Positions 11,311-20,917 of a stretch of DNA of 64,000 bases are shown here, one piece after another (the first letter of the stretch is position 1; every line of letters begins with the position of its first letter). The DNA is from Pseudomonas sp. Root71 (GTDB lineage Bacteria > Pseudomonadota > Gammaproteobacteria > Pseudomonadales > Pseudomonadaceae). The notes beneath the pieces were generated by a model, which saw nothing but the letters and a program-made list of their open reading frames with translations, was not told the origin of the DNA and did no database searches. The stretch is from the NCBI RefSeq assembly GCF_001429045.1, contig NZ_LMHY01000012.1, forward strand, positions 234,753 to 298,752. Reading direction: 5' to 3'. A program made the translations under genes and the position numbers.

Positions 11311-11400
11311 CTTGCATGCAAGACTCACCGCGGAATATCCGCTGGACGCAGTCTTGCATAGCTGCACCGGGTACCCGGAAAGGCTATGCAAGCAGCAGTC
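11311..11400 (+). promoter_or_regulatory. Structured sucC leader with mutually exclusive stems (sucC RNA motif candidate)
   Basis: Segment ATGCAAGACT (11316-11325) is perfectly complementary to AGTCTTGCAT (11350-11359), with an inner GCGGA/TCCGC hairpin. The overlapping segment CTTGCATAGC (11353-11362) is also perfectly complementary to GCTATGCAAG (11383-11392), with an inner CCGGGTACCCGG palindrome. The two stems cannot form together. The upstream arm begins with its own 12-nt palindrome, CTTGCATGCAAG (11311-11322). A sucC RNA motif is known upstream of sucC in Pseudomonas. Confidence 0.65.
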
Positions 11401-11468
11401 ACAGGTGGTGCGGCACTTGAATGAGTGCAGCACCGAATGCGCAGTACCTAACGAAGACGGTAAAAAGC

Positions 11469-12635
11469 ATGAATCTTCACGAGTATCAGGGTAAGCAGCT
11501 GTTCGCTGAATACGGCCTGCCAGTTTCCACTGGTTATGCAGTAGACACCCCGGAAGCAGCAGCAGAAGCTTGCGACAAAATCGGCGGCAGCGAGTGGGTT
11601 GTCAAAGCCCAGGTCCACGCCGGTGGTCGCGGTAAAGCGGGCGGCGTAAAGCTGGTTCGCAGCAAAGAAGACGCCAAAGCCTTCGCACAGCAGTGGCTGG
11701 GCAAGCGTCTGGTGACTTACCAGACTGACGCCAATGGCCAGCCAGTCACCAAGATCCTGGTTGAATCGTGCACTGATATCGCTAAAGAGCTGTACCTGGG
11801 CGCTGTCGTTGACCGTTCGAGCCGTCGCATCGTGTTCATGGCTTCCACCGAAGGTGGCGTGGACATCGAGAAAATCGCTCACGACACTCCAGAAAAAATT
11901 CTGAAAGCCACTATCGATCCACTGGTTGGCGCTCAGCCATTCCAGGGTCGCGAGCTGGCATTCCAGCTGGGTCTGGAAGGCAAGCAAGTTGCCCAGTTCG
12001 CCAAGATCTTCGTAGGTCTGGCCAAACTGTTCAAGGATCACGACCTGGCCCTGCTGGAAGTGAACCCGCTGGTGATCAAGGCTGACGGCGATCTGCATTG
12101 CCTGGACGCCAAGATCAACATCGACGCCAACGCCATGTACCGTCAGCCTAAGCTGAAGACTTTCCACGATCCGTCGCAGGACGATCCGCGCGAAGCGCAC
12201 GCTGCCAAGTTCGAACTGAACTACGTAGCGCTGGAAGGCAACATCGGTTGCATGGTCAACGGTGCTGGCCTGGCCATGGGTACCATGGACATCGTCAACC
12301 TGCATGGCGGCAAGCCAGCCAACTTCCTCGACGTGGGCGGCGGTGCTACCAAGGAACGCGTTACCGAAGCGTTCAAGATCATCCTGTCCGACACTAACGT
12401 CGCTGCAGTACTGGTCAACATCTTCGGCGGCATCGTTCGTTGCGACATGATTGCCGAAGGCATCATCGGCGCTGTGAAAGAAGTCGGCGTGAAAATCCCG
12501 GTTGTTGTTCGCCTTGAAGGCAACAACGCTGAGCTGGGCGCTAAAGTACTGGCAGAAAGCGGTTTGAACATCATCGCTGCTACCAGCCTGACCGACGCTG
12601 CTCAACAAGTTGTCAAAGCTGCGGAGGGCAAATAA
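11469..12635 (+). CDS. sucC: Succinyl-CoA synthetase (ADP-forming) beta subunit
   Basis: With SucD it converts succinyl-CoA to succinate with substrate-level phosphorylation. 388 residues from ATG 11469 ([12 protein letters not shown], the universal family start); an upstream in-frame ATG at 11421 would add 16 atypical residues and enter the structured leader. The ATP-grasp fold is evident from [19 protein letters not shown] near 45 and LLEVNPLVI near 200. The C-terminal CoA-ligase half contains [16 protein letters not shown]. Its stop overlaps the sucD start by one base (TAATG). Confidence 0.98.
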   Translation: MNLHEYQGKQLFAEYGLPVSTGYAVDTPEAAAEACDKIGGSEWVVKAQVHAGGRGKAGGVKLVRSKEDAKAFAQQWLGKRLVTYQTDANGQPVTKILVESCTDIAKELYLGAVVDRSSRRIVFMASTEGGVDIEKIAHDTPEKILKATIDPLVGAQPFQGRELAFQLGLEGKQVAQFAKIFVGLAKLFKDHDLALLEVNPLVIKADGDLHCLDAKINIDANAMYRQPKLKTFHDPSQDDPREAHAAKFELNYVALEGNIGCMVNGAGLAMGTMDIVNLHGGKPANFLDVGGGATKERVTEAFKIILSDTNVAAVLVNIFGGIVRCDMIAEGIIGAVKEVGVKIPVVVRLEGNNAELGAKVLAESGLNIIAATSLTDAAQQVVKAAEGK

Positions 12636-13516
12636 TGAGCGTCCTGATCAATAAAGACACCAAAGTTATCTGCCAGGGTATTACCGGTTCGCAAGGTAGT
12701 TTCCACACCCAGCAAGCCATCGAGTACGGCACCAAGATGGTTGGTGGTGTAACTCCAGGCAAAGGCGGCACCGAGCACCTGGGCCTGCCAGTGTTCAACA
12801 CCGTGAAAGACGCTGTAGCTGCCACTGGCGCCACCGCCAGCGTGATCTACGTTCCGGCTCCTTTCTGCAAGGACTCGATCCTGGAAGCTGCCTTCGGCGG
12901 CATCAAGCTGATCGTGTGCATCACCGAAGGCATTCCTACCCTGGACATGCTGGACGCCAAAGTTAAGTGCGACGAGCTGGGCGTAGTCCTGATCGGCCCT
13001 AACTGCCCAGGCGTGATCACCCCAGGCGAATGCAAGATCGGCATCATGCCAGGTCACATTCACTTGCCAGGCAAGGTCGGTATCGTTTCCCGTTCCGGCA
13101 CCCTGACCTACGAAGCTGTGAAGCAGACTACTGACGCCGGTTTCGGTCAGTCGACTTGCGTCGGCATCGGTGGTGACCCGATCCCGGGTTCGAACTTCAT
13201 CGACATCCTGAAGCTGTTCCAGGAAGACCCGAAGACCGAAGCGATCGTAATGATCGGTGAGATCGGCGGTTCGGCTGAAGAAGAAGCTGCTGCCTACATC
13301 AAGGCACACGTGACCAAGCCGGTTGTTTCCTACATCGCTGGTGTGACTGCTCCTCCGGGCAAGCGCATGGGCCATGCTGGCGCAATCATCTCTGGCGGCA
13401 AAGGCACTGCAGACGAGAAATTCGCTGCTCTGCAAGACGCAGGCGTTAAAACCGTGCGTTCGCTGGCAGACATCGGCAAGGCCCTGGCCGAGCTGACCGG
13501 TTGGGCTGTCAAGTAA
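12635..13516 (+). CDS. sucD: Succinyl-CoA synthetase alpha subunit
   Basis: CoA-binding and phosphohistidine subunit, 293 residues. The N-terminal nucleotide/CoA fold shows [19 protein letters not shown]. The phosphorylated catalytic residue is His247 in [13 protein letters not shown]. Translation is probably coupled to sucC through the TAATG overlap. A hairpin at 13545-13572 closes the cluster. Confidence 0.98.
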   Translation: MSVLINKDTKVICQGITGSQGSFHTQQAIEYGTKMVGGVTPGKGGTEHLGLPVFNTVKDAVAATGATASVIYVPAPFCKDSILEAAFGGIKLIVCITEGIPTLDMLDAKVKCDELGVVLIGPNCPGVITPGECKIGIMPGHIHLPGKVGIVSRSGTLTYEAVKQTTDAGFGQSTCVGIGGDPIPGSNFIDILKLFQEDPKTEAIVMIGEIGGSAEEEAAAYIKAHVTKPVVSYIAGVTAPPGKRMGHAGAIISGGKGTADEKFAALQDAGVKTVRSLADIGKALAELTGWAVK

Positions 13517-13544
13517 GCCTCGCGCTTAGCTTGCAACTCTGCTG

Positions 13545-13572
13545 ACAAAGGCCACCTTCGGGTGGCCTTTGT
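13545..13572 (+). terminator. sucCD terminator hairpin
   Basis: A perfect 12-bp stem ACAAAGGCCACC with TTCG loop, 28 nt after sucD. The T-tract within the 3' arm is short (CCTTTGTCG). Confidence 0.7.
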
Positions 13573-13606
13573 CGTTTCCGGCATTTGTGTTGGCTGTGCT
13601 GGCCTC

Positions 13607-13669
13607 TTCGCGGGCAAGCCCGCTCCCACAGGTGGACGCATTCCAATGTGGGAGCGAGCTTGCTCGCGA
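13607..13669. repeat. REPIN (paired REP elements)
   Basis: Two inverted REP sequences face each other: TTCGCGGGCAAGCCCGCTCC... at 13607-13630 and the complement-like arm GTGGGAGCGAGCTTGCTCGC at 13648-13667. The rest of the 401-base gap 13517-13917 holds the sucD terminator and the AT-richer brnQ upstream region, with no gene. Confidence 0.85.
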
Positions 13670-13917
13670 TGACGGACTTACAGACACCAACCATTTACAT
13701 GCATAAACGCGACACGAAAATGTCGTAGATCGGAATGTTCGCCCTCTAACAGTGCGTTTCTGGTCCAAATTCGTTAGGCTACGCGCCATTTTTGCGTCTG
13801 CGGCCCACAAGGCGGCAACGCGCTAAAAGGGTCGGTCTTATACGGACTGACAGCATTTCCCTCACCCATAGGGAAATCCCTCTCTAAATTCCGATTCAGT
13901 AGTGTGGTATTTCCTTA

Positions 13918-15231
13918 ATGAAAGTGTTGAAAGGCCAGGACATCCTGGCACTTGGTTTTATGACGTTTGCCCTGTTCGTCGGGGCTGGCAACATCATCTT
14001 CCCGCCTATCGTCGGTTTGCAGTCCGGGCCCAATGTCTGGATGGCGGCGCTGGGTTTCCTGGTCACGGCGGTCGGTCTGCCGGTGATCACCGTTGTGGCG
14101 CTGGCCAAGGTCGGCGGTGCAATGGATGCCTTGAGCAGCCCGATCGGTAAAGTCGCCGGTGGCCTGCTGGCAGCGGCTTGTTACCTCGCTGTTGGCCCGC
14201 TGTTCGCGACGCCACGCACCGCGACGGTATCCTTCGAAGTGGGCCTGGCGCCGCTGACCGGCGAGAGCCCGCTGGCGCTGTTCCTGTACAGCTCGGTGTA
14301 CTTCCTGCTGGTGTTCTTCATCTCGCTGTATCCGGGCCGTTTGCTCGATACCGTAGGGCGCTTCCTCGCGCCGCTGAAGATCATCGCCCTGGCCGTGCTG
14401 GGCATTGCAGCTTTCGCCTTGCCGGCCGGTGACATTGGCCAGGCCACGCCTGAATACGTGGCGGCGCCGTTCTCCCAAGGCTTCATCAATGGTTACCTGA
14501 CCATGGATACCCTGGGCGCGCTGGTGTTCGGCATCGTCATCGTCAACGCCATCCGTTCCCGCGGCGTCGAGTCGCCAGCACTGATCACCCGTTATGCGAT
14601 CATCGCCGGTTTGATCGCCGGCGTGGGCCTGGCACTGGTGTATGTCAGTCTGTTCCGTCTCGGTTCGGGCAGCCATGAAGTGGCCGCTGGCGCTACCAAT
14701 GGCGCGGCGGTATTGCATGCTTACGTGCAGCACACCTTCGGTTCGCTGGGCAGCGGCTTCCTGGCCGTGCTGATCTCCCTGGCGTGCCTGGTGACCGCGG
14801 TCGGCCTGACCTGTGCTTGCGCCGAGTACTTCAGCCGTGTGGTGCCACTGTCCTACAAGACGCTGGTGATCATCCTCGCCGCGTTCTCGCTGCTGGTGTC
14901 CAACCTGGGCCTGACCAAGCTGATTGCGTTCTCGATCCCGGTGCTGACCGCGATCTACCCGCCGTGCATCGTTCTGGTGGCGTTGAGCTTCTGCAAGGAC
15001 TTCTGGCATGAGCAGGGTCGTATCCTCGGCCCGGTGATGCTGGTGTCGTTCATCTTTGGCCTGATCGATGCCCTCAAGGGTGCAGGCCTGGCGGACTGGA
15101 TGCCGACGCAAATGGCCCACCTGCCGCTGAGCGAGCAGGGCCTGGCCTGGCTGGTGCCGTCGGTGATGACACTGGTGGTCGCGGTGGTCTGCGATCGCCT
15201 GCTGGGCAAGCGCGCCGAAGCCTTGGCTTAA
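13918..15231 (+). CDS. brnQ: Branched-chain amino acid:cation symporter (LIVCS family)
   Basis: Inner-membrane carrier for leucine, isoleucine and valine; 437 residues with about 12 hydrophobic segments and no signal peptide. The N-terminal signature [18 protein letters not shown] is typical of BrnQ/BraB. It lies just after sucCD, as braB does in P. aeruginosa. The start ATG 13918 is the first in frame. A strong terminator follows at 15276. Confidence 0.95.
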   Translation: MKVLKGQDILALGFMTFALFVGAGNIIFPPIVGLQSGPNVWMAALGFLVTAVGLPVITVVALAKVGGAMDALSSPIGKVAGGLLAAACYLAVGPLFATPRTATVSFEVGLAPLTGESPLALFLYSSVYFLLVFFISLYPGRLLDTVGRFLAPLKIIALAVLGIAAFALPAGDIGQATPEYVAAPFSQGFINGYLTMDTLGALVFGIVIVNAIRSRGVESPALITRYAIIAGLIAGVGLALVYVSLFRLGSGSHEVAAGATNGAAVLHAYVQHTFGSLGSGFLAVLISLACLVTAVGLTCACAEYFSRVVPLSYKTLVIILAAFSLLVSNLGLTKLIAFSIPVLTAIYPPCIVLVALSFCKDFWHEQGRILGPVMLVSFIFGLIDALKGAGLADWMPTQMAHLPLSEQGLAWLVPSVMTLVVAVVCDRLLGKRAEALA

Positions 15232-15275
15232 GTCGCTTCACGACCCGCCACAAGCGGGTCTTGAGCAAAAACAGA

Positions 15276-15311
15276 AATGCCCCGTATCAATCGATACGGG
15301 GCATTTTTTTT
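15276..15311 (+). terminator. brnQ terminator
   Basis: A 13-bp perfect stem AATGCCCCGTATC/GATACGGGGCATT with AATC loop, followed by TTTTTTTG. A smaller CGACCCGC/GCGGGTC hairpin precedes it at 15241-15260. Confidence 0.9.
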
Positions 15312-15361
15312 GTGAGGGATGCGGTGTCTTTTCCGTTGAGCTAACGTCGAAGCACTGCAAC

Positions 15362-15391
15362 ACCCTTTGTGGGAACTCGCTCCCACAGGGT
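15362..15391. repeat. Short degenerate REP-like inverted repeat
   Basis: ACCCTTTGTGGGA and TCCCACAGGGT arms surround ACTCGC; this resembles a decayed REP end upstream of the next gene. Confidence 0.4.
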
Positions 15392-15425
15392 CTGTGTAAT
15401 CCGCATTTACTTCACAAGGACCTGC

Positions 15426-16163
15426 ATGTCGTTCATCCAAGCCAACCTGATCCACCTTCTTGCCGCCGTCTGGTTCGTTATCTGCTGGGGCGGGTACACC
15501 CGCTATGCCACATGGAAAGGCCGTGACACCGCGTGCCTGGCCAGTGTGCTGCACCTGTATCGAGAAGACTGGATGCGCCGCATGCTGCTGCGCGACAACC
15601 GAATCGCCGATGCCAGCGTGATCGGCAATCTGGAACGCAATGCTTCGTTCTTTGCCTCCAGTACGTTGATTATCCTGGCCGGTATTCTCACGGTATTGGG
15701 GGCTTCGGAACGGGCGGTATCGTTGCTGGCGGATATCCCGATGGTGCAACAGGCGTCTCAGGGCATGTCGGAAATCAAGTTGCTGTGCCTGGCGCTGGTG
15801 TTTGTCTATGCGTTCTTCACCTTCAGTTGGTGCATGCGCCAGTACAACTTTGCCGCGGTACTGGTGGGTTCGGCGCCGATGGTCGGCGAGCGCCATGTGT
15901 CGGAGCAGGAACGCAAGGCATTCGCTTCCCGCGCCGCCCGCGTCATCTCCATGGCCGCCAACCAGTTCAACTTCGGATTGCGTTCCTACTACTTCGGCAT
16001 GACCATGCTGGCCTGGTTCGTCAGCCCGTGGCTGTTCATGTTGATGAGTGCCGGCGTCGTATTCGTGTTGTACCACCGCGAGTTTCATTCCGACGTACTC
16101 GACGTGATGGTCTATACCCCTACAGAGGCGCCGTTGCCGGAGGTAATCAAAGAGGCTGCTTGA
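15426..16163 (+). CDS. DUF599 family membrane protein
   Basis: About 245 residues with roughly four to five hydrophobic segments (near 5-25, 73-95, 118-140, 200-222). Features resembling the DUF599 family are an N-terminal WFVICWGGYTRYA and a middle GNLERNASFFASST. Function is unknown. The ATG at 15426 (MSFIQANLIH) follows an AAGGAC ribosome site; an earlier in-frame ATG at 15369 would add a non-hydrophobic 19-residue stretch and is rejected. Its TGA overlaps the next ATG by one base, so the two membrane proteins are probably made together. Confidence 0.85.
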   Translation: MSFIQANLIHLLAAVWFVICWGGYTRYATWKGRDTACLASVLHLYREDWMRRMLLRDNRIADASVIGNLERNASFFASSTLIILAGILTVLGASERAVSLLADIPMVQQASQGMSEIKLLCLALVFVYAFFTFSWCMRQYNFAAVLVGSAPMVGERHVSEQERKAFASRAARVISMAANQFNFGLRSYYFGMTMLAWFVSPWLFMLMSAGVVFVLYHREFHSDVLDVMVYTPTEAPLPEVIKEAA

Positions 16164-16564
16164 TGAGTATTCCATTCTGGTGCGTGTTTATCAGTGCAGT
16201 GTTGATTTATCTGGCGCGAATGCCCGTGACCAGGGCCATGAAAGAGCAGGGTGGTTACGATAACCACCTGCCGCGCCAACAGCAGATGCAACTCACGGGG
16301 CTGGGTGCCCGGGCGGTGGCAGCGCATCAGAACAGTTTCGAAGCCTTCATGTTGTTTGCGGTGGGTGTGTTGATGGCGCATACCACGCAGACGGCGGGCT
16401 GGCTGATCGACTGTCTGGCGATCATCTTCGTGATCACGCGGGTTATTTATCTGGTGTGTTACTGGAAGGACCTGGCCTGGCAGCGCAGTCTGGTTTGGCT
16501 ACTGGGATTAATCTGTTCGCTGTTGTTGATGATTAGTCCGACTTTTCGAACGTTTTTGCTCTAA
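16163..16564 (+). CDS. MAPEG family membrane protein
   Basis: 133 residues, four predicted membrane helices. The segment MPVTRAMKEQGGYDNHLPRQ followed by ARAVAAHQNSFEAFMLFAVG is the MAPEG/YecN-type pattern (arginine-rich loop then N-S-F-E). MAPEG proteins include glutathione-dependent enzymes, but most bacterial members of this branch are uncharacterised, so the function is open. Starts at the ATG overlapping the DUF599 stop. Confidence 0.85.
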   Translation: MSIPFWCVFISAVLIYLARMPVTRAMKEQGGYDNHLPRQQQMQLTGLGARAVAAHQNSFEAFMLFAVGVLMAHTTQTAGWLIDCLAIIFVITRVIYLVCYWKDLAWQRSLVWLLGLICSLLLMISPTFRTFLL

Positions 16565-16580
16565 CCACTTTTTTTCAAGG

Positions 16581-16615
16581 CAAAAGAAAACCCGCACTTG
16601 GCGGGTTTTCTTTTG
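16581..16615. terminator. Bidirectional terminator
   Basis: A perfect 15-bp inverted repeat (CAAAAGAAAACCCGC/GCGGGTTTTCTTTTG, loop ACTTG) lies between convergent genes and can serve both. Confidence 0.9.
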
Positions 16616-16632
16616 CCACGCTAAAAACCGTA

Positions 16633-16905
16633 TTAGTTCTTAGGTGCTTCCGGAGCGGCTGGAGTGGCTGGAGCAGCCGGAGCAGCCTCTTTTGCCGCTT
16701 CAGCGTTCGATTCAGCCTGATCTTTGGCGGCTTCGGCGTTTTCTTTCGCAGCGTCGTTCACTTTATCCTGAGCTTTGCTCATGTCTTGCTGAGCTTGCTC
16801 AGCATGTTTGGCAGCATCTTGAGCTTTGTCCTCGGATTTTTTATCGCAGGCCGCGAGACCGAGGGAAGCGGTCAACATCAAGGCAATAGCTAAAGTCTTA
16901 CGCAT
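16633..16905 (-). CDS. Small Ala/Lys-rich lipoprotein
   Basis: 90 residues. The signal peptide MRKTLAIALMLTASLGLAAC ends in a clear lipobox with lipidated Cys20. The rest is a charged, heptad-like Ala/Lys/Glu/Gln stretch (about 25-75) predicted to be helical or coiled-coil, ending in an Ala/Pro-rich tail. The start at 16905 gives the canonical signal peptide; an upstream in-frame ATG at 16956 adds a non-signal segment. Composition resembles small envelope lipoproteins, but I cannot assign a function. Confidence 0.8.
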   Translation of the reverse strand: MRKTLAIALMLTASLGLAACDKKSEDKAQDAAKHAEQAQQDMSKAQDKVNDAAKENAEAAKDQAESNAEAAKEAAPAAPATPAAPEAPKN

Positions 16906-17062
16906 GGGGTGTTTCTCCTGATGAAAAGCATCTACTGGCATTAAGAGCCCACGCATCAGGGTTAAGTTCCATAATTCTTTCAGATATATAAGTTTGCTCT
17001 AGCGCGGAACTTTTATCCGGGCCGCCACCGCACTGTACGGACATAAACAAGGGCTTTATCAA

Positions 17063-17539
17063 ATGGCTGAAAACCCCGTTTTTGAGCGTGCGAAGCGCTT
17101 TTTGTCAGCGCTGCGACATTGCCAGGTACTTGGACTAAGCGTTCACAGCGCCAGCAACGAAGGGCTGACGATTGTACTGCCTTACAGCCCGCAGATCGTC
17201 GGCAATCCCGAAACCGGCGTGATTCATGGCGGAGCGCTGACCTCGTTGATGGATACCGCCTGTGGCATGGCGACCCTCTGCGTGCTCCCGGAATTCGAAG
17301 TCTGCCCGACCCTCGACCTGCGCATCGACTACATGCACGCCGCCGAGCCGCATAAGGATGTCTATGGCTTTGCCCAGTGCTATCGGGTCACCACCGACGT
17401 GATTTTTGCCCGTGGCTTCGCCTATCAGGATGACCCCGGGCAACCCATTGCCCATGTGATGGGCACTTTCATGCGCATGGGCAAGCACATCAAGGGCACC
17501 AAGGGCTTTGGTGGCGCGGTTACCGGAGGTGCGCAATGA
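17063..17539 (+). CDS. PaaI-type hotdog-fold thioesterase
   Basis: 158 residues. A single hotdog domain with the PaaI-type motif GVIHGGALTSLMDTACGMA near 53-71, where the Gly-Gly and following Asp belong to the active-site helix region, and LDLRIDYMHAAEP near 95. Likely hydrolyses acyl-CoA thioesters in the cytosol; substrate unknown. It overlaps the next, paralogous gene by 4 nt (ATGA). Confidence 0.85.
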   Translation: MAENPVFERAKRFLSALRHCQVLGLSVHSASNEGLTIVLPYSPQIVGNPETGVIHGGALTSLMDTACGMATLCVLPEFEVCPTLDLRIDYMHAAEPHKDVYGFAQCYRVTTDVIFARGFAYQDDPGQPIAHVMGTFMRMGKHIKGTKGFGGAVTGGAQ

Positions 17540-17988
17540 ACGAGTCGATCAAGGATCAATTGCAAAAGGCCCACGAGCAGGGCGATTACGCCGCGCTGCT
17601 GGATTTGATTCCCTATGCTCGGCTGATCGGCGTCGAATGTTCGCGGGTGGGGGATGAGTTGCTGTTCAAGCTGCCTGCGAACAAGGACAACATTGGCAAC
17701 CCTTTGTTGCCGGCGATTCATGGCGGTGTGATCGCCGGTTTCATGGAATTGGCCGCGGCGCTGCACCTGTTGGTGTTTACCGGATCGCCCGGGGTACCGA
17801 AGATCATCGACTTCTCCCTGGATTACCTGCGAGCCGGGCAATTTCGCGATACCTGGGCCCGATGCCAGGTCTGGCGCCAGGGACGCCGGGTCGCCAATGT
17901 GGCGATTACCGCCTGGCAAAGCACCGAAGCCGAACCCATTGCCACGGCCCGTGCACATTTCAAACTCGAAGAGCCCTTGAAATCCTGA
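17536..17988 (+). CDS. PaaI-type hotdog-fold thioesterase, second paralogue
   Basis: 150 residues with LPAIHGGVIAGFMELAAALHL near 58-78 and IDFSLDYLRAG near 95, the same fold as the upstream gene but divergent in sequence. In the position of the catalytic Asp, this copy has Glu-Leu (FMELAA). The tandem, translationally coupled arrangement suggests a heteromer or two related substrates (inference). Its 3' end carries the htpG heat-shock-type promoter. Confidence 0.83.
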   Translation: MNESIKDQLQKAHEQGDYAALLDLIPYARLIGVECSRVGDELLFKLPANKDNIGNPLLPAIHGGVIAGFMELAAALHLLVFTGSPGVPKIIDFSLDYLRAGQFRDTWARCQVWRQGRRVANVAITAWQSTEAEPIATARAHFKLEEPLKS

Positions 17989-18002
17989 ACTCAGCCCCAA
18001 AC
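17976..18002 (+). promoter_or_regulatory. Candidate RpoH (sigma32) promoter for htpG
   Basis: A full CTTGAAA -35 element (17976-17982), preceded by GAGCC, is followed after 12 nt by CCCCAAAC (17995-18002). This resembles the sigma32 -10 CCCCATNT. The site straddles the stop codon of the upstream thioesterase and lies about 68 nt before htpG. Confidence 0.65.
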
Positions 18003-18069
18003 TCTGAGGACAACCCGCCGTCGACCCTCATGGTCGCGGCTTATGCCATCTGATTGGAGTTTGATGACC

Positions 18070-19974
18070 ATGAGTGTGGAAACTCAAAAGGAAACCCTGG
18101 GCTTCCAGACCGAGGTGAAGCAACTGCTGCATCTCATGATCCATTCGCTGTATTCCAACAAGGAAATTTTCCTTCGCGAATTGATCTCGAACGCCTCTGA
18201 CGCTGTCGACAAATTACGTTTCGAAGCCCTGGCCAAGCCAGAGTTGCTGGAAGGCGGCACCGAACTGAAAATCCGTGTGAGCTTCGACAAGGACGCTAAA
18301 ACCGTCACCCTCGAAGACAACGGTATCGGCATGAGCCGCGAAGACGCGATCACCCACCTGGGTACCATCGCCAAGTCCGGCACCGCCGATTTCATGAAGC
18401 ACCTGAGCGGCGACCAGAAGAAAGACTCGCACCTGATCGGCCAGTTCGGTGTCGGTTTCTACTCCGCATTCATCGTTGCTGACAAAGTCGATGTGTACAG
18501 CCGTCGTGCCGGCAGCGCTGCCAGCGAAGGTGTGCACTGGTCGTCCAGGGGCGAAGGTGACTTCGAAGTGGCGACCATCGACAAGGCCGAACGCGGAACT
18601 CGCATCGTCCTGCACCTGAAATCCGGTGAAGACGAGTTCGCCGATGGCTGGCGCCTGCGCAACATCATCAAGAAGTACTCCGACCACATCGCCTTGCCGA
18701 TCGAGCTGCCGAAAGAAGTGGCCGCTGCCGAAGGCGAAGAGCAGCCGGCCGTTGAGTGGGAAACCGTCAACCGCGCCAGCGCCCTGTGGACCCGTCCGCG
18801 TACCGAGATCAAGGACGAGGAATACCAGGAGTTCTACAAGCACATCGCTCACGATTTCGAAAACCCGCTGAGCTGGAGCCACAACAAGGTCGAAGGCAAG
18901 CTCGAATACAGCTCGCTGTTGTACGTGCCGACCCGTGCGCCGTTCGACCTGTACCAGCGTGAAGCGCCGAAAGGCCTGAAGCTGTACGTGCAGCGCGTGT
19001 TCGTCATGGATCAGGCCGAGTCCTTCCTGCCACTGTACCTGCGCTTCATCAAGGGTGTGGTCGACTCCAACGACCTGTCGCTGAACGTGTCGCGGGAAAT
19101 CCTGCAGAAAGACCCGATCATCGACTCGATGAAGTCGGCGCTGACCAAGCGCGTCCTGGACATGCTGGAAAAACTGGCGAAGAACGAGCCTGAGCAATAC
19201 AAGGGCTTCTGGAAAAACTTCGGTCAGGTCATGAAAGAAGGCCCGGCAGAAGATTTCGCCAACAAGGAAAAAATCGCCGGCCTGCTGCGTTTCGCATCGA
19301 CCCATGGCGACGATGGCGAGCAGGTTGTTGGCCTGGCCGAGTATCTGGCGCGTGCCAAGGAAGGTCAGGACAAGATCTACTACCTGACTGGTGAAACCTA
19401 CGCCCAGGTCAAAAACAGCCCGCACCTGGAAGTCTTCCGCAAGAAAGGCATCGAAGTGCTGCTGTTGACCGACCGCATCGACGAGTGGCTGATGAGCTAC
19501 CTCAGCGATTTCGACAGCAAGAGCTTTGTCGACGTGGCACGCGGTGACCTGGACCTGGGCAACCTGGACTCGGAAGAGGACAAGAAGGCCGCGGAAGAAG
19601 TCGCCAAGGCCAAAGAAGGTCTGGTCGAGCGTCTGAAAGCTGCGCTGGGCGAATCCGTTGCTGACGTTCGGGTTTCCCATCGTCTGACCGACTCCCCGGC
19701 GATTCTGGCCATCGGCGAGCAGGACCTGGGTTTGCAGATGCGTCAGATCCTCGAAGCCAGCGGTCAGAAGGTTCCGGATTCGAAGCCGATCTTCGAATTC
19801 AACCCGACTCACCCGCTGATCGAGAAGCTCGACAACGAGCAGAGCGACGAGCGCTTCCGTGAGTTGGCGCACATCCTCTTCGATCAGGCGGCCCTGGCGG
19901 CCGGCGACAGTTTGAAAGACCCGGCGGCCTATGTGCGCCGTCTGAACAAGCTGCTGGTCGAACTATCGGCCTGA
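18070..19974 (+). CDS. htpG: Hsp90-family chaperone HtpG
   Basis: Cytosolic ATP-dependent chaperone, 634 residues, the normal Pseudomonas length. The N-terminal GHKL ATPase domain shows [27 protein letters not shown] and [11 protein letters not shown]. The middle domain carries the conserved Arg region NVSREILQ. The C-terminal dimerisation domain ends in KLLVELSA; it has no MEEVD, as expected for bacteria. An ATG at 18064 is six bases upstream and closer to the GGAG; I keep 18070 because [12 protein letters not shown] is the usual start. A terminator follows at 19986. Confidence 0.97.
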   Translation: MSVETQKETLGFQTEVKQLLHLMIHSLYSNKEIFLRELISNASDAVDKLRFEALAKPELLEGGTELKIRVSFDKDAKTVTLEDNGIGMSREDAITHLGTIAKSGTADFMKHLSGDQKKDSHLIGQFGVGFYSAFIVADKVDVYSRRAGSAASEGVHWSSRGEGDFEVATIDKAERGTRIVLHLKSGEDEFADGWRLRNIIKKYSDHIALPIELPKEVAAAEGEEQPAVEWETVNRASALWTRPRTEIKDEEYQEFYKHIAHDFENPLSWSHNKVEGKLEYSSLLYVPTRAPFDLYQREAPKGLKLYVQRVFVMDQAESFLPLYLRFIKGVVDSNDLSLNVSREILQKDPIIDSMKSALTKRVLDMLEKLAKNEPEQYKGFWKNFGQVMKEGPAEDFANKEKIAGLLRFASTHGDDGEQVVGLAEYLARAKEGQDKIYYLTGETYAQVKNSPHLEVFRKKGIEVLLLTDRIDEWLMSYLSDFDSKSFVDVARGDLDLGNLDSEEDKKAAEEVAKAKEGLVERLKAALGESVADVRVSHRLTDSPAILAIGEQDLGLQMRQILEASGQKVPDSKPIFEFNPTHPLIEKLDNEQSDERFRELAHILFDQAALAAGDSLKDPAAYVRRLNKLLVELSA

Positions 19975-19985
19975 CCGTGTTGCAG

Positions 19986-20010
19986 AAAAACCCGCTTCGG
20001 CGGGTTTTTT
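19986..20010 (+). terminator. htpG terminator
   Basis: AAAAACCCGC-TTCG-GCGGGTTTTTT stem-loop with T-tract, 12 nt after the stop. Confidence 0.9.
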
Positions 20011-20041
20011 CATTCTGGTGTTCAATAATCAGGAGTCAGAA

Positions 20042-20770
20042 ATGAGCCAAATCACTGTACGTTCCGTTGCCTATCAGATTGACGGCCAGGCTTACGAAAG
20101 CCGTCTGGCCTTTGATGCCGACCATAAAGGCCCGCGCCCGGGGTTGTTGATGGCGCCGAACTGGATGGGTGTCAGCGCCGGTGCCGAAGAGATCGCCAAA
20201 GCAGTGGCATCCAAGGGTTATGTGGTGTTGATCGCTGACCTTTACGGTCAATCGGTTCGTCCGACGAACAATGACGAGGCCGGCGCGGCCATGATGCCGT
20301 TGAAGAATGACCGCCCATTGCTGCGCAAGCGCATGCAAGTGGCGTTCGAGCAGCTGCAGGGGCAGGGCGAGGTGGCTGTCGATACTTCGAAACTGGCCAC
20401 TTTCGGTTTCTGCTTCGGCGGCTGCTGCGCCCTGGAATTCGCCCGTACCGGCGCGCCGGTGAAGGCCGCGGTGTCGTTCCACGGCACGCTGGACACGCCG
20501 AACCCTGCTGATGCGAATAACATCAAGGGTAAGGTCCTGGTGCTGCACGGTGCCTCCGATCCGCTGGTGCCGAAGGAGCAGTTGCCGGCGTTCGAAGATG
20601 AAATGAACGCGGCGGGTGTGGATTGGCAGTTGCTGAGCTACGGCGGTGCGTTCCACTCGTTCACCGACCCGCACGCCAACGTGCCGGGGATGATGATGTA
20701 TGACGCCAAGGTGGCTGCCCGGGCGTTCACGTCGATGCACAATCTGCTGGATGAAGTGTTCAAGGGCTGA
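20042..20770 (+). CDS. Dienelactone hydrolase family protein
   Basis: Alpha/beta hydrolase of 242 residues. The nucleophile motif GFCFGGCC places Cys124 where dienelactone hydrolases carry cysteine; Asp in HGASDPLVP and His in GAFHSFTDP complete the triad. Such proteins are often annotated dienelactone hydrolases without evidence for that substrate. The ATG at 20042 follows AGGAG; an upstream ATG at 20018 lies inside the htpG terminator flank. The same gene order after htpG is known in P. aeruginosa. Confidence 0.88.
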   Translation: MSQITVRSVAYQIDGQAYESRLAFDADHKGPRPGLLMAPNWMGVSAGAEEIAKAVASKGYVVLIADLYGQSVRPTNNDEAGAAMMPLKNDRPLLRKRMQVAFEQLQGQGEVAVDTSKLATFGFCFGGCCALEFARTGAPVKAAVSFHGTLDTPNPADANNIKGKVLVLHGASDPLVPKEQLPAFEDEMNAAGVDWQLLSYGGAFHSFTDPHANVPGMMMYDAKVAARAFTSMHNLLDEVFKG

Positions 20771-20811
20771 TCTGTTGCCTGACACCGACTTTGTCAGAGC
20801 CTGAACCGGCC

Positions 20812-20894
20812 CCTTCGCGAGCAAGTCGAATCGTCGCACCGCCGCTCCCACATTTAACCGCGTTCCAATGTGGGAGCGGGCTTGCTCGCGAAGG
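20812..20894. repeat. REPIN with one expanded arm
   Basis: The right arm (20869-20894) is a standard REP. The left arm (20812-20853) is a longer variant in which extra sequence (GTCGAATCGTCGCACCGCC) separates the two conserved halves. It lies between convergent genes. Confidence 0.8.
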
Positions 20895-20917
20895 CGGTTC
20901 CACAGGCAACTAAAATC

